Source of the DNA: Vicinamibacterales bacterium
Lineage (GTDB): Bacteria > Acidobacteriota > Vicinamibacteria > Vicinamibacterales > UBA8438
Assembly (NCBI GenBank): GCA_937766455.1
Contig: CALLXD010000069.1
Span: 1 to 36,316 of the forward strand
Length of the DNA stretch: 36,316 bases
Direction: 5' to 3'
Shown here: positions 25,192 to 33,271 of the stretch, piece by piece
Layout of the letters: each line of letters starts with the position of its first letter
Numbering within the stretch: the first letter of the stretch is position 1
The notes under the pieces: model-generated
What the model saw: the letters and a program-made list of their open reading frames with translations, nothing else
Databases searched by the model: none
Told to the model about the DNA's origin: nothing
Position numbers and translations under genes: made by a program

Positions 25192-26496
25192 TCACGCAGT
25201 CACGATCGTAGCACGCGAGAGCAGCAGCTCGACCGTCTTCTCTCGCCGCAATCCCTCCGCGAGTGCAGCCAGTCCATGGTCCTTGTCGAGCTGCGCGCGC
25301 ACAGCCGCCGGCGTCTGGCCCAGCCGTTCTGCGTACCGCGTGACTTCCTGGTCGACATCGTCGTCGGTCACCGTCAAGGTCTCTCGCCTGGCGATCTCAT
25401 CGAGCAACAGCGACCCACGTACCGTGTCCGTCGCCGGGGCGCGCTGTTCTTCGCGGAGCGCCTCCCAGTCAACGTTCGCCGTTCTGGGGTCTATCTGTTG
25501 CTGCGCCATGCGTTGGACGATCTGCTCGAGGCGTCGAGCCATCTCCCGGTTCACCAGCGCGTCTGGAATCTCCACTGTGAGTCGAGACGACAGCTGCGAC
25601 AACAGCTCTCGACGGATGCCGCGATCCGCCTCCGCCTCTGCTTCGCGACGCAGATCTGTCGTGATCTGCTCGCGGAGCACGGCCAGGGTTTCGAAGTCGC
25701 CGAGGGTCTTGGCAAATGCGTCGTCGAGGTCCGGCAGGTGCCGTTGGTGTAGCGCCCGGACGGTGACGTCGTAGGCGACGGTCGTGCCGGCCAGGTCCGC
25801 CTGCTCGAAGTCGGTCGGATAGGTCAGCTCGAACGCTTTCGCCTCGGCCATCTGCAACCCGATCAGTGCGTCGTCGAACCCGGGCGGGTTCGCAGAGGCC
25901 CCGAGTTCCACCGTGACCCCCTCGTTCCGGTCTTCCGGGATGTCTGGCGGTGGTGCGCCGTCCGGTCCCGATACGCCGCGTCGGGCCATGTCGACGGTGA
26001 CAATGTCACCGCCTTCGACCACCGTGCGGTCAGCGACCGGTTCCGGGCGACTGCCGCGCAAACGGAGCTCTTCGAGCGCCTTGTCGGTAGCGGCCTCGTC
26101 GGGGACGATGGGCGTGCGCCTCAGGGTGACGGCGCCGTAGTCCAGCTCGGTGATCGTGGGCATCACTTCGAAGAGGGCGTGAAAGGTCAACGGCTGCCCG
26201 TCGTTGACCGACACCTCGCGTACATCCGGGGTGTCGATGGGGGTCAGCTCTCGCTCGCGCAACGCCTCGTCGACGGCCTTCGGCACGAGGTCGTGCGCCA
26301 CGTCATGTAACAGGTCCTGTTGAAAACGTTGCCTGACAATACTGATGGGTACCTTGCCGGGGCGGAACCCGGGCACCTTGGCGCGCCGGCTTAGTCGTTT
26401 CGCGAGTCGGCTGAGCGCGTCGTCGACTTGCTCGACCGGAATCTCCACATCGAGACGCTTGCGCGTCTCGCTCACCTCGGTAATCTCCGCTTTCAT
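25192..26496 (-). CDS. tig: Trigger factor, ribosome-associated chaperone
   Basis: Binds near the ribosome exit tunnel and shields nascent chains; 434 residues, the family's usual length. The N-terminal ribosome-binding domain carries the signature VPGFRPGKVP (about residues 41-50), a divergent FKBP-like PPIase domain covers about 155-240 (GDIVTVDM, FELTYPTDF), and the C-terminal helical arms follow. The PPIase domain has an acidic/Pro-rich insert (GVSGPDGAPPPDIPEDRNEG). It is the first protein gene after tRNA-Leu on this strand and starts the tig-clpP-clpX-lon-engB-rpmE series. The ribosome binding site is weak. Confidence 0.95.
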   Translation of the reverse strand: MKAEITEVSETRKRLDVEIPVEQVDDALSRLAKRLSRRAKVPGFRPGKVPISIVRQRFQQDLLHDVAHDLVPKAVDEALRERELTPIDTPDVREVSVNDGQPLTFHALFEVMPTITELDYGAVTLRRTPIVPDEAATDKALEELRLRGSRPEPVADRTVVEGGDIVTVDMARRGVSGPDGAPPPDIPEDRNEGVTVELGASANPPGFDDALIGLQMAEAKAFELTYPTDFEQADLAGTTVAYDVTVRALHQRHLPDLDDAFAKTLGDFETLAVLREQITTDLRREAEAEADRGIRRELLSQLSSRLTVEIPDALVNREMARRLEQIVQRMAQQQIDPRTANVDWEALREEQRAPATDTVRGSLLLDEIARRETLTVTDDDVDQEVTRYAERLGQTPAAVRAQLDKDHGLAALAEGLRREKTVELLLSRATIVTA

Positions 26497-26525
26497 GACT
26501 AGGAATCAGCCTCGTTGTGATGTCG

Positions 26526-26542
26526 CGACGCGGTGTGCGTCG
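26526..26542. other. GC-rich hairpin between tRNA-Leu and tig
   Basis: A perfect 6-base inverted repeat, CGACGC-N5-GCGTCG, in the 106-base gap between the tRNA and tig. No T-run follows, so it is not a clear terminator; it may affect tRNA processing or tig leader structure. Confidence 0.25.
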
Positions 26543-26602
26543 GCTCGCTGGGCGTCGCCTCGCATGTCGGGCGAATCGCGTTCGCGGCCGACCGCCCGAA
26601 CG

Positions 26603-26689
26603 TGGTGCGAAAGGGGGGATTTGAACCCCCACAGCCTTCCGGCCACCGGATCCTAAATCCGGCGCGTCTGCCAGTTCCGCCACTTTCGC
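26603..26689 (-). tRNA. tRNA-Leu (anticodon TAG), CCA encoded
   Basis: On the minus strand the acceptor arm GCGAAAG pairs with CTTTCGC, then discriminator A and an encoded CCA. The anticodon stem is CCGGA/TCCGG around the loop TTTAGGA, giving anticodon TAG (reads CUN leucine codons). There is an enlarged variable arm typical of class II tRNAs, and a T-arm GGGGG-TTCAAAT-CCCCC. Length is 87 bases with CCA. It lies upstream of tig on the same strand. Confidence 0.96.
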
Positions 26690-26844
26690 GAGGACACGCC
26701 TGAACGTCCGTTGCGGGACCTCTCAGACAGCCTCAGGCTACCATATCGAACCGGACGCGGGTCGGGCTCAGGCCGCCCAGATCTGCCTATGTTAGTGTGT
26801 GTTGGAGCACGACAGAGAGCGGGTGCGCGACGGAGGACGGAGCG

Positions 26845-28185
26845 ATGAGCGGGACACCATTGCAGGTTGTCGATCGAGCAGCGAGTATCAACTGGTTCCG
26901 CGAGACGCGTCGGCGGACGACAGATTTATTTGGTCTGTTGACCCCGGAAGCCTACTACGAGCAGCCGATTCCGCTGCGCCATCCCGTGGTGTTCTACGAG
27001 GGCCACATCCCTGCGTTCAGCGTGAACACCCTCCTCAAACGCGGGCTCGGACGTTCGGGACTGGACGACGACCTGGAGGTGTTGTTCGCGCGGGGTATTG
27101 ACCCCGAAGATACAGCCGCCGCGGACGGCGCCGCCATCGGGTCGTGGCCGAGTCGAGACACCGTCAGACAGTATGCGGACCAGGCGGACGAGGCGATTCT
27201 CGACGCGCTGGCGCATGCGCCAATTGAGCAGGCCGGCCACCCAGTGCTGCACCGGGGGCAGGCGGTGTTCACGCTCATCGAGCATGAGGAGCTGCACCAG
27301 GAGACGCTGGCGTATATGTGGCATCGGCTTCCGATGGTACGGAAGCAGCGCCCCTTGGACGCGCTGACCGTGAGTGACGGTGTCGGGCCGGAACCGCGTC
27401 AGGCGGTCATTCCTGCCGGTCGGACCACGCTCGGCGCCGTGCTGGACGAGATTCCGTTCGGCTGGGACAACGAGTTCCCACGTATCGCGCGGGATGTGCC
27501 GTCCTTCGCGATCGATGTGCACAACGTGACCAACCGGCAATTTCTCGAATTTGTCGAGGCGGGTGGGTACAGCAACAAGGCCTGGTGGTCTGAGAGCGAT
27601 TGGCTATGGCGAACCGGCGCGGGCGTCGACCATCCGCCGTTCTGGTCGCGCCAGGGAGGTGACTGGTTCTGGCGCGGCATGTTTGCCTTGATCCCACTAC
27701 CACCCGCCTGGCCGGTCTATGTCTCGCAGGCGGAGGCGAACGCGTACGCCAGGTGGAAGGGGCTCCGATTGCCGACGGAAGCCGAATACCATCGAGCCGC
27801 ATTCGGGACCCCGGAGGGGCCCGAGCGGTCGCACCCCTGGGGCGAGGCGACGCCAGACGCCTCCCGAGGCAATTTCGGGTTCCAGCATTGGGAGCCGGTC
27901 CCCGTCGGCTCCTATCCCGCCGGCGTCAGCGCCTGGGGCGTTCACGATCTGGTCGGGAACGGGTGGGAATGGACCTCGACCGTGTTCGAGGGATTTCCGG
28001 GCTTCGCTCCCATGGCCTCGTATCCTGAGTACTCGGCTGATTTTTTTGACGGACAGCACTATGTCATTAAAGGGGCGTCGCCCGTCACTGCGTCTGGCCT
28101 GGTCCGGCGGAGCTTTCGTAACTGGTTCCGTCCGCACTATCCGTTTGTCTATACGGCGTTTCGATGCGTGCGATCGGTCCAGTGA
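26845..28185 (+). CDS. egtB: Ergothioneine biosynthesis sulfoxide synthase EgtB
   Basis: Non-heme iron enzyme that couples trimethylhistidine (hercynine) to a thiol donor, 446 residues. The N-terminal DinB-like domain has the iron ligands His54 (YEGH), His147 and His151 (IEHEELHQET). The C-terminal formylglycine-generating-enzyme-like (FGE-sulfatase) domain shows the VTNRQFLEFVEAGGY, LPTEAEYHRAAFG and WEWTSTVF segments. ATG 26845 was chosen: GGAGG (26832-26836) lies eight bases upstream, and the 16 codons before it look non-coding. egtD follows. The gamma-glutamylcysteine genes egtA and egtC are not in the window, so the donor could be cysteine, as reported for the Chloracidobacterium EgtB; an alignment is needed to decide. 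Confidence 0.93.
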   Translation: MSGTPLQVVDRAASINWFRETRRRTTDLFGLLTPEAYYEQPIPLRHPVVFYEGHIPAFSVNTLLKRGLGRSGLDDDLEVLFARGIDPEDTAAADGAAIGSWPSRDTVRQYADQADEAILDALAHAPIEQAGHPVLHRGQAVFTLIEHEELHQETLAYMWHRLPMVRKQRPLDALTVSDGVGPEPRQAVIPAGRTTLGAVLDEIPFGWDNEFPRIARDVPSFAIDVHNVTNRQFLEFVEAGGYSNKAWWSESDWLWRTGAGVDHPPFWSRQGGDWFWRGMFALIPLPPAWPVYVSQAEANAYARWKGLRLPTEAEYHRAAFGTPEGPERSHPWGEATPDASRGNFGFQHWEPVPVGSYPAGVSAWGVHDLVGNGWEWTSTVFEGFPGFAPMASYPEYSADFFDGQHYVIKGASPVTASGLVRRSFRNWFRPHYPFVYTAFRCVRSVQ

Positions 28186-28240
28186 CGTGGCCGGCGGGAT
28201 GTCCGCGGCGTGCAGTCAGGGGAGCCGCCTGAGAGTCGTC

Positions 28241-28254
28241 GGCCGCTAGCGGCC
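28241..28254. repeat. Perfect 14-base palindrome between egtB and egtD
   Basis: GGCCGCTAGCGGCC is a perfect palindrome in the 123-base egtB-egtD gap. It could be a protein-binding site or simply a GC-rich coincidence; there is no loop for a good RNA hairpin and no T-run. Confidence 0.35.
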
Positions 28255-28308
28255 AGCTCGACGCCGAATCACCACACCGCCGATTGGGCGGCACAGGGTC
28301 AACCAGAT

Positions 28309-29289
28309 ATGGGAACGAGCAGCGAGGCGACCCTCTCCAGTGGTCATCGGCTAGCCGACGACGTACGCCGCGATCTACAGGCGTCCCCCAAAAGACTCCA
28401 GCCCCGGTATCTGTACGATGCGCTCGGATCCCAGCTCTTCGAGGCGATCTGCGAGCTGCCCGAGTATCGGATTACCCGGTCTGAGCTACATCTGCTGACC
28501 ACCCACGGGGCCGCTATCGGCGCCGGCATGCGCTCGCCGCTCATCGTCGTGGAACTCGGCGGGGGCAACGGTGAGAAGCTGGCGGTGCTGCTGTCGGGGC
28601 TGGTCGACGCCGGCGTGGACCTGACCGTGGAGCTCGTCGACGTATCGGCCACGGCGCTCGAGTTGGCCGCTCGAACGTTGGCCAGATTTCCTGCGATCCG
28701 GGTCACTCCTCACCAGACGACCTACGAGGCCGGCCTGCAGCACATTGGCGAACAACGGATCGCGGAGGGTCGCCCCGGCGGCATGCTCGTCGCCTTCCTC
28801 GGCTCAAACATCGGGAACCTCGACCCGTCGGCCGCCCGCCGCTTCTTGACCATGATCCGTGGAGGGTTTCGATCCGGTGACCGGCTGGTGCTGGGGACCG
28901 ACCTGGTCAAGCCCGAGTCCGAGCTGGTCGCCGCCTACGATGACGTCCTCGGGGTGACCGCCGCCTTCAACAAGAATTTGCTGGTGCGTCTGAACCGAGA
29001 GCTTGGCGCGAACTTCGATCTCGACCGGTTTGCCCACCGCGCAGTCTGGAACGCCGCCGAATCACGGGTGGAGATGCACCTGGAGAGCTTGCGCGCGCAG
29101 ACGGTCTCCATTCCGGGCGCTGACTGCGTGGTGGCATTCGCCGCCGGTGAGTCCATCTGGACCGAGAGTTCGTATAAATATGAGAGCGCCGCGCTCGCCG
29201 CGCTGGGCGCCGACGTGGGACTGGCGCGTCACGACCAGTGGGTAGACGAGGACGCGCACTTCGCGGTGACGACGTTCAACGCCGTTTAG
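28309..29289 (+). CDS. egtD: L-histidine N(alpha)-methyltransferase EgtD
   Basis: SAM-dependent enzyme that trimethylates histidine to hercynine, the substrate of EgtB. The product is 326 residues from ATG 28309, matching the family's usual length of about 320. Motifs: YLYDALGSQLFEAICELPEY near the N-terminus (contains the conserved Tyr-Asp and PEY), SAM-binding VELGGGNGEK (81-90), FLGSNIGNL, and the C-terminal IWTESSYKYE. An upstream in-frame GTG at 28210 would add 33 non-conserved codons across a palindrome and is unlikely. The stop codon lies within TAGGAG, upstream of the next gene. Together with egtB it forms the core ergothioneine pathway. Confidence 0.94.
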   Translation: MGTSSEATLSSGHRLADDVRRDLQASPKRLQPRYLYDALGSQLFEAICELPEYRITRSELHLLTTHGAAIGAGMRSPLIVVELGGGNGEKLAVLLSGLVDAGVDLTVELVDVSATALELAARTLARFPAIRVTPHQTTYEAGLQHIGEQRIAEGRPGGMLVAFLGSNIGNLDPSAARRFLTMIRGGFRSGDRLVLGTDLVKPESELVAAYDDVLGVTAAFNKNLLVRLNRELGANFDLDRFAHRAVWNAAESRVEMHLESLRAQTVSIPGADCVVAFAAGESIWTESSYKYESAALAALGADVGLARHDQWVDEDAHFAVTTFNAV

Positions 29290-29306
29290 GAGCGCCGGGG
29301 GCAATC

Positions 29307-30443
29307 ATGACCACTCAACAGCGCGAGACGGAGCGGGGTGCCCGTTTTCTCGTCGTGGCGGCAAGCCTGATCGTCGTGGTCGCGGGGCTGCGGTCCGCCA
29401 GCCAACTCATCCTGCCGTTCCTGACCGCGGTGTTCCTGGCGGTGGTCAGCCTCCCGGTCATGGGTTGGCTCCAGCGGCGCAAGTTGCCCACCCCCCTGGC
29501 GGTCTTCAGCACGGTCGCCCTGGCTGCGGCCGTGGTCAGTGTGCTCGGGGTGGTGGTGGGCCGGTCGGTGAATGAGTTCGCGAACGTGGCGCCTCAGTAC
29601 CAGACCCGGATCCAGGAGATGTCCGCTGACGTGATGGGCTGGGCCGAAGGCCTCGGTCTGCCGTTGGCCCAGTCGTCGCTGCTGGACTACGTGAACGCCG
29701 AGGCGTTGCTCAATGTGTTGGGAGGGACGCTCGGCGCGTTGGCGCAGCTGCTGTCCAACGCGTTTCTGGTGCTGCTGGCGGTCATTTTCATTCTGTTCGA
29801 GGCTGCGGGGTTTCGGGACAAGCTTCAGGTCGCCTTTGGTACGCGGGAAGGGAGTTTGGCGCGGTTTGGCCAGATGACTGAGCAGATTCAGAAGTATCTG
29901 GCAATCAAGACGGTCGTCAGTCTGTCGACCGGCCTGCTGGCCGGTACCTGGGTCTGGGCGCTCGGGCTGGACTTTCCTCTGCTCTGGGGACTCGTGGCGT
30001 TTGTGTTCAACTACATCCCGAATCTGGGGTCCATCTTCGCGGCCATCGGTCCGGTGCTGCTGGCGACCGTGCAGTTCGGTCCGGGACGCGCGATCGTGGT
30101 CGCGATCGGCTACGCGGTGATCAACGTGGGATTTGGCAACGTGGTGGAACCGATGCTCCTGGGGCGGCGCCTCGGCCTGTCGACGCTCGTGATCTTCTTG
30201 TCGTTGGTCTTCTGGGGGTGGGTCTGGGGGCCGATGGGGATGCTGCTGTCGGTGCCGCTGACCATGGTGGTCAAGATTGCGCTCGAGAACACCGAAGACC
30301 TGCGGTGGGTGGCCGTCATGCTCGACGCAAATCCGGGGGCCCGGGCCCGGGAGGCATCTACGGCTCCCGATTCCGCAGTAACCGCAGCACCGACCGATGC
30401 TCAGCATGACCGGCCAGCGCCGCCGCGTACTCCGGCTGAGTAA
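29307..30443 (+). CDS. AI-2E family transporter (PerM/YdiK/TqsA type)
   Basis: A 378-residue inner-membrane protein of the AI-2E family, whose members include the autoinducer-2 exporter TqsA; most have unknown substrates. Seen: hydrophobic segments near the N-terminus (FLVVAASLIVVVAGLRSAS, LILPFLTAVFLAVVSLP), a central soluble segment, and the conserved C-terminal core GLVAFVFNYIPNLGSIFAAIGPVLLA, NVVEPMLLGRRLGLSTLVIFLSL and GPMGMLLSVPLTMVVKI. ATG 29307 was chosen; AGGAG overlaps the egtD stop 14 bases upstream, a long spacing. The last 30 residues are Ala/Pro/Thr-rich and lie opposite the 3' end of the terB-like gene. Its position suggests co-transcription with egtBD; a link to ergothioneine transport is speculation. 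Confidence 0.88.
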   Translation: MTTQQRETERGARFLVVAASLIVVVAGLRSASQLILPFLTAVFLAVVSLPVMGWLQRRKLPTPLAVFSTVALAAAVVSVLGVVVGRSVNEFANVAPQYQTRIQEMSADVMGWAEGLGLPLAQSSLLDYVNAEALLNVLGGTLGALAQLLSNAFLVLLAVIFILFEAAGFRDKLQVAFGTREGSLARFGQMTEQIQKYLAIKTVVSLSTGLLAGTWVWALGLDFPLLWGLVAFVFNYIPNLGSIFAAIGPVLLATVQFGPGRAIVVAIGYAVINVGFGNVVEPMLLGRRLGLSTLVIFLSLVFWGWVWGPMGMLLSVPLTMVVKIALENTEDLRWVAVMLDANPGARAREASTAPDSAVTAAPTDAQHDRPAPPRTPAE

Positions 30444-30897
30444 ACCCCAGCTCCTTGGCTATTTGGCCCGTTTGTGACTCTTCGATGCTGCAGATGGTGC
30501 CATCGGCGGCGGCGACCGCGAAGACACAATCAAGCAATTCGAGACGCTGGGCATCGGTCGCGACATCACGAAATTCACGCGTCACTAGATAGTTTTCGGT
30601 GCCTCCCAACAATCGAGTCTGGCTCTTCGCAATCTCCACGACGAGGAGGGTTTGGGCTTCCGACAGATGCCCGAGTTTCTGGACGATCTCGCGCATGGCC
30701 TCCGTTTCATTGACGCAGATCGTCGAGTCGGCGTTCGCGACCCGGCTCAACACGTAGGCGAAGCCGGCGAGGTACCGGGCCTGTGTCGCGTCAAGGGCTT
30801 CAAGCTCGGACACAATGCGTTGCACCGTGTCGGTGGCGCCACTGTCCGCCGGTCGCGGGGTCCCCCGGCCTACACCCAGTATGTCGAGAATGCCCAT
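30358..30897 (-). CDS. TerB-like (tellurite-resistance-type) helical protein
   Basis: A 179-residue cytoplasmic protein with two TerB-like repeats: YVLSRVANADSTICVNETEAMREIVQKL and CVFAVAAADGTICSIEESQTGQIAKELGF, each with the 'aDG.i...E...i' acidic pattern of TerB/DjlA-type domains. This fold occurs in tellurite-resistance clusters and in DnaJ-like proteins; its role in isolation is not known, and no other ter gene is nearby. ATG 30897 was chosen, with AAGGA nine bases upstream, over the start at 30933, which would overlap the upstream gene. The last 86 bases overlap the 3' end of the opposite-strand AI-2E gene. It follows the permease fusion gene by 17 bases and may be its operon partner. 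Confidence 0.8.
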   Translation of the reverse strand: MGILDILGVGRGTPRPADSGATDTVQRIVSELEALDATQARYLAGFAYVLSRVANADSTICVNETEAMREIVQKLGHLSEAQTLLVVEIAKSQTRLLGGTENYLVTREFRDVATDAQRLELLDCVFAVAAADGTICSIEESQTGQIAKELGFTQPEYAAALAGHAEHRSVLRLLRNREP

Positions 30898-30914
30898 GGT
30901 TCGTCGTCCTTCGC

Positions 30915-32441
30915 TTATGGTGTTGCCGTCCAATTGTCGATGAAGGCGGTTGCGACCGTCGTCGGGTCGGCGCCCTCGACATCGACTTGCAGATTCATCG
31001 TGCGCATCGTCTCGGCGTCGATCGCGCCATCCAGTTGACGCAGCGCGGCCAGCACGTCGGGCCAGTCGCGGACCAGTCGCGCCCCGACCAGCACGACTGC
31101 GTCATACGGCGGGATCGCGCCGCGGTCATCTTCGAGCACCCGCAGATCGTAGGCCGAAATGCGTCCATCCGTCGTGTAGGCACTGATCAGGTCGACCGCA
31201 CCTTCAGCGATGGCTTCGTACATCAGGGCCGCGTCCATCGTTCGCTGGTTCGAGAGGGTGAGCCCGTAGGTGTCGCGAATGGAGGTCCACTCCGGTCTGG
31301 AGAAGAACTCGAAGTCGCCGCCCATCGACAGCGTCGGCCCAAGCGGAACGAGGTCGCTGATTCGGGTCCATCCCATCGTCTCGGCGTCCGCCGTCCGAGC
31401 CGCCACGGCGTAGGCATTCTCGAACCCCAGCGTGGCCACCACCTCGATGCCATGCTGCTCGGCGAGAAAGGCGCGGACCTCAGCGAGCACCGTTGCGCGG
31501 TCCCCCCCGACGGTCGTCCGCCCCATGAGATGGGCCCACAGCGTGCCGGAATAGTCGACGTAGATGTCGATGTCTCCCGCCGCCAACGCGTCGAACGCCA
31601 CCGTCGAGCCGAGTGATTGCATCTGGGCGGCCGGGCGCCCGGTTTCGCGCTCAACCCACTGGTCCAGTAGCGAGGCCAAGATGTATTGTTCGGTGAAGCC
31701 CTTGGCCCCGACCATGACGGGGCGAGCCGCGTCGGAGAACAATGGCGCGGCGAGCGTCACCACCGTATAGAGATACAGTCCCGCGGTCACCGTCGCGGCC
31801 GCCCCCACGAGGCGCCGCCGGCGGGTACGTAAGCCGACTTCGACGGTCCGGACCAGACCATCAAGAACCATCGCCAGCCCAGCGGAGGCCAGGCATCCGA
31901 CCAGCACCGCCGCGTAGTTTCTCGTCTGCAGACCGCTGAAAATGTAGTTGCCCAGGCTGGTCGCGCCGACCGGGGTCGAGAGCGTCGCGATGCCGACCGT
32001 CCAGACCGTGGCCGTCCGGAGGCCAGCGACAATGACGGGGAGGGCGAGCGGCAGCTCGACACGCCACAGCTGCTGACGCGAGGTCATACCCACGCCCCGC
32101 GCCGCCTCACGCAGGGCGGGGTCGACCCCAGCGATCCCGGTCACGGTGTTTCTGAGAATCGGCAGCACCCCGTACAGGGTCAGCCCGATAAACGCCGGGA
32201 GAAAACCGATGCTCTGCAGCCGCATCGACGCGAGCAACGGAACCATCACCGCCAGCAACGCCAGGCTCGGTATGGTCTGAATCACGGCGGCTAACCCCAA
32301 CACGGGTTGCTCGAGCCAGCGCACGCGGGTGACGGCGATGCCCAACGGCAAGCTCAGCGCCGCGCTACACAACAGCGCCAGCAGCGTGAGCTGCACATGC
32401 GCGCTCAGATATTCGGGGAGGAGCGCGAGCTGTTCAGCCAT
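30915..32441 (-). CDS. Osmoprotectant ABC transporter: fused permease and substrate-binding protein (OpuF-like)
   Basis: 508 residues joining two normally separate parts of a glycine betaine/choline-type importer. Residues 1-200 form the permease domain with about five or six helices and the EAA loop EAARGVGMTSRQQLWRVELPL (near 112-131). A further hydrophobic segment (about 211-231) leads to the extracytoplasmic binding domain at about 241-505 (VGAKGFTEQYILASLL, DIYVDYSGTLWAHLM, SAYTTDGRI), typical of OpuC/OsmX-type binding proteins. Such fusions are described as OpuF in Bacillus infantis and exist in other bacteria. The ATPase gene lies 6 bases upstream. The ligand is unproven; quaternary-amine osmolytes are the family norm. 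Confidence 0.9.
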   Translation of the reverse strand: MAEQLALLPEYLSAHVQLTLLALLCSAALSLPLGIAVTRVRWLEQPVLGLAAVIQTIPSLALLAVMVPLLASMRLQSIGFLPAFIGLTLYGVLPILRNTVTGIAGVDPALREAARGVGMTSRQQLWRVELPLALPVIVAGLRTATVWTVGIATLSTPVGATSLGNYIFSGLQTRNYAAVLVGCLASAGLAMVLDGLVRTVEVGLRTRRRRLVGAAATVTAGLYLYTVVTLAAPLFSDAARPVMVGAKGFTEQYILASLLDQWVERETGRPAAQMQSLGSTVAFDALAAGDIDIYVDYSGTLWAHLMGRTTVGGDRATVLAEVRAFLAEQHGIEVVATLGFENAYAVAARTADAETMGWTRISDLVPLGPTLSMGGDFEFFSRPEWTSIRDTYGLTLSNQRTMDAALMYEAIAEGAVDLISAYTTDGRISAYDLRVLEDDRGAIPPYDAVVLVGARLVRDWPDVLAALRQLDGAIDAETMRTMNLQVDVEGADPTTVATAFIDNWTATP

Positions 32442-32447
32442 CGCGAC

Positions 32448-33218
32448 TCAGGTTCCCGTCCCGTCGCTCAAGAGGTCGTCGACCAGACGCGCCTCCCGCC
32501 GGGGCGTGTCGAGGAGCTGCCGCACAGAGTCGTCCGCCGGCTCGCGCATCAAGGTGCGTGGCGTGCCGATCTGGACGAGGCGCCCCTTGTCCAGGACCGC
32601 GATACGGTCACCCAGGCGGAGCGCCTCTACCATGTCGTGCGTGACAAAGACGGCCGTCACGCCAAGGTCTCGACGAATACGAATGAACGAGTCCTGAAGG
32701 CGTCCGCGGGTCAGCGGGTCGAGCGCGCCGAACGGCTCGTCCAGCAGCATGACCCGCGGCTTCGCTGCGAGCGCCCGCGCCACCCCTACGCGCTGCTGTT
32801 GGCCGCCCGAGAGCTGAGCGGGATCGCGATCACGGATGGTGTCTGGATCCAGTTCGACGAGCGTCAGCAGCTCGTCTACGCGTCGTCGGATCGCGTCGGG
32901 GCTCCAGCCAAGCAGGGTTGGCGTAATCCCGATGTTGTCGCCGACCGTCATATGCGGGAACAAGCCCACCTGCTGGAAGGCATACCCAACGCGGCGCCGT
33001 AGTTCGTGGGGGGCGAGTTGCGAGACATCGTCGCCGCCGACCCGCACGACGCCGGCCGATGGCTCGACCAGCCGGTTGATCATCTTGAGCGTCGTGGTCT
33101 TCCCGCACCCCGATCCGCCGAGCAAGACGAGCAACTCCCCGTCGCCGACCTCGAGAGACAGGTCGCGTACCGCGACCTGGTCGCCGTACTGCTTGGTCAG
33201 GTGTTGCAGCTCGATCAT
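32448..33218 (-). CDS. Osmoprotectant ABC transporter ATP-binding protein
   Basis: ATPase partner of the fused permease/binding protein, 256 residues. Walker A GGSGCGKTT, Q-loop FQQVGLFPHMTV, ABC signature LSGGQQQRVGVARAL, Walker B VMLLDEPFGALD and the H-loop FVTHD are present, with ProV/OpuCA-type flanks (KMINRLVEPSAG). Unlike OpuCA and many OpuA/ProV proteins it ends without the tandem CBS domains used for ionic-strength or cyclic-di-AMP sensing. It is followed after 6 bases by the permease fusion and preceded by the KamA-type gene 53 bases away, all on the same strand. Confidence 0.93.
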   Translation of the reverse strand: MIELQHLTKQYGDQVAVRDLSLEVGDGELLVLLGGSGCGKTTTLKMINRLVEPSAGVVRVGGDDVSQLAPHELRRRVGYAFQQVGLFPHMTVGDNIGITPTLLGWSPDAIRRRVDELLTLVELDPDTIRDRDPAQLSGGQQQRVGVARALAAKPRVMLLDEPFGALDPLTRGRLQDSFIRIRRDLGVTAVFVTHDMVEALRLGDRIAVLDKGRLVQIGTPRTLMREPADDSVRQLLDTPRREARLVDDLLSDGTGT

Positions 33219-33271
33219 GCGACGAATGGCGTCTGGATGCGCCCCGGGGCGCTGCGAGTGCGCCGGGGAGG

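Noticed and set aside
29286..30407. 373-residue minus-strand open frame opposite the AI-2E transporter
   Set aside because: Rich in His, Gln and Arg, as expected when a hydrophobic membrane protein gene is read backwards; no motif.
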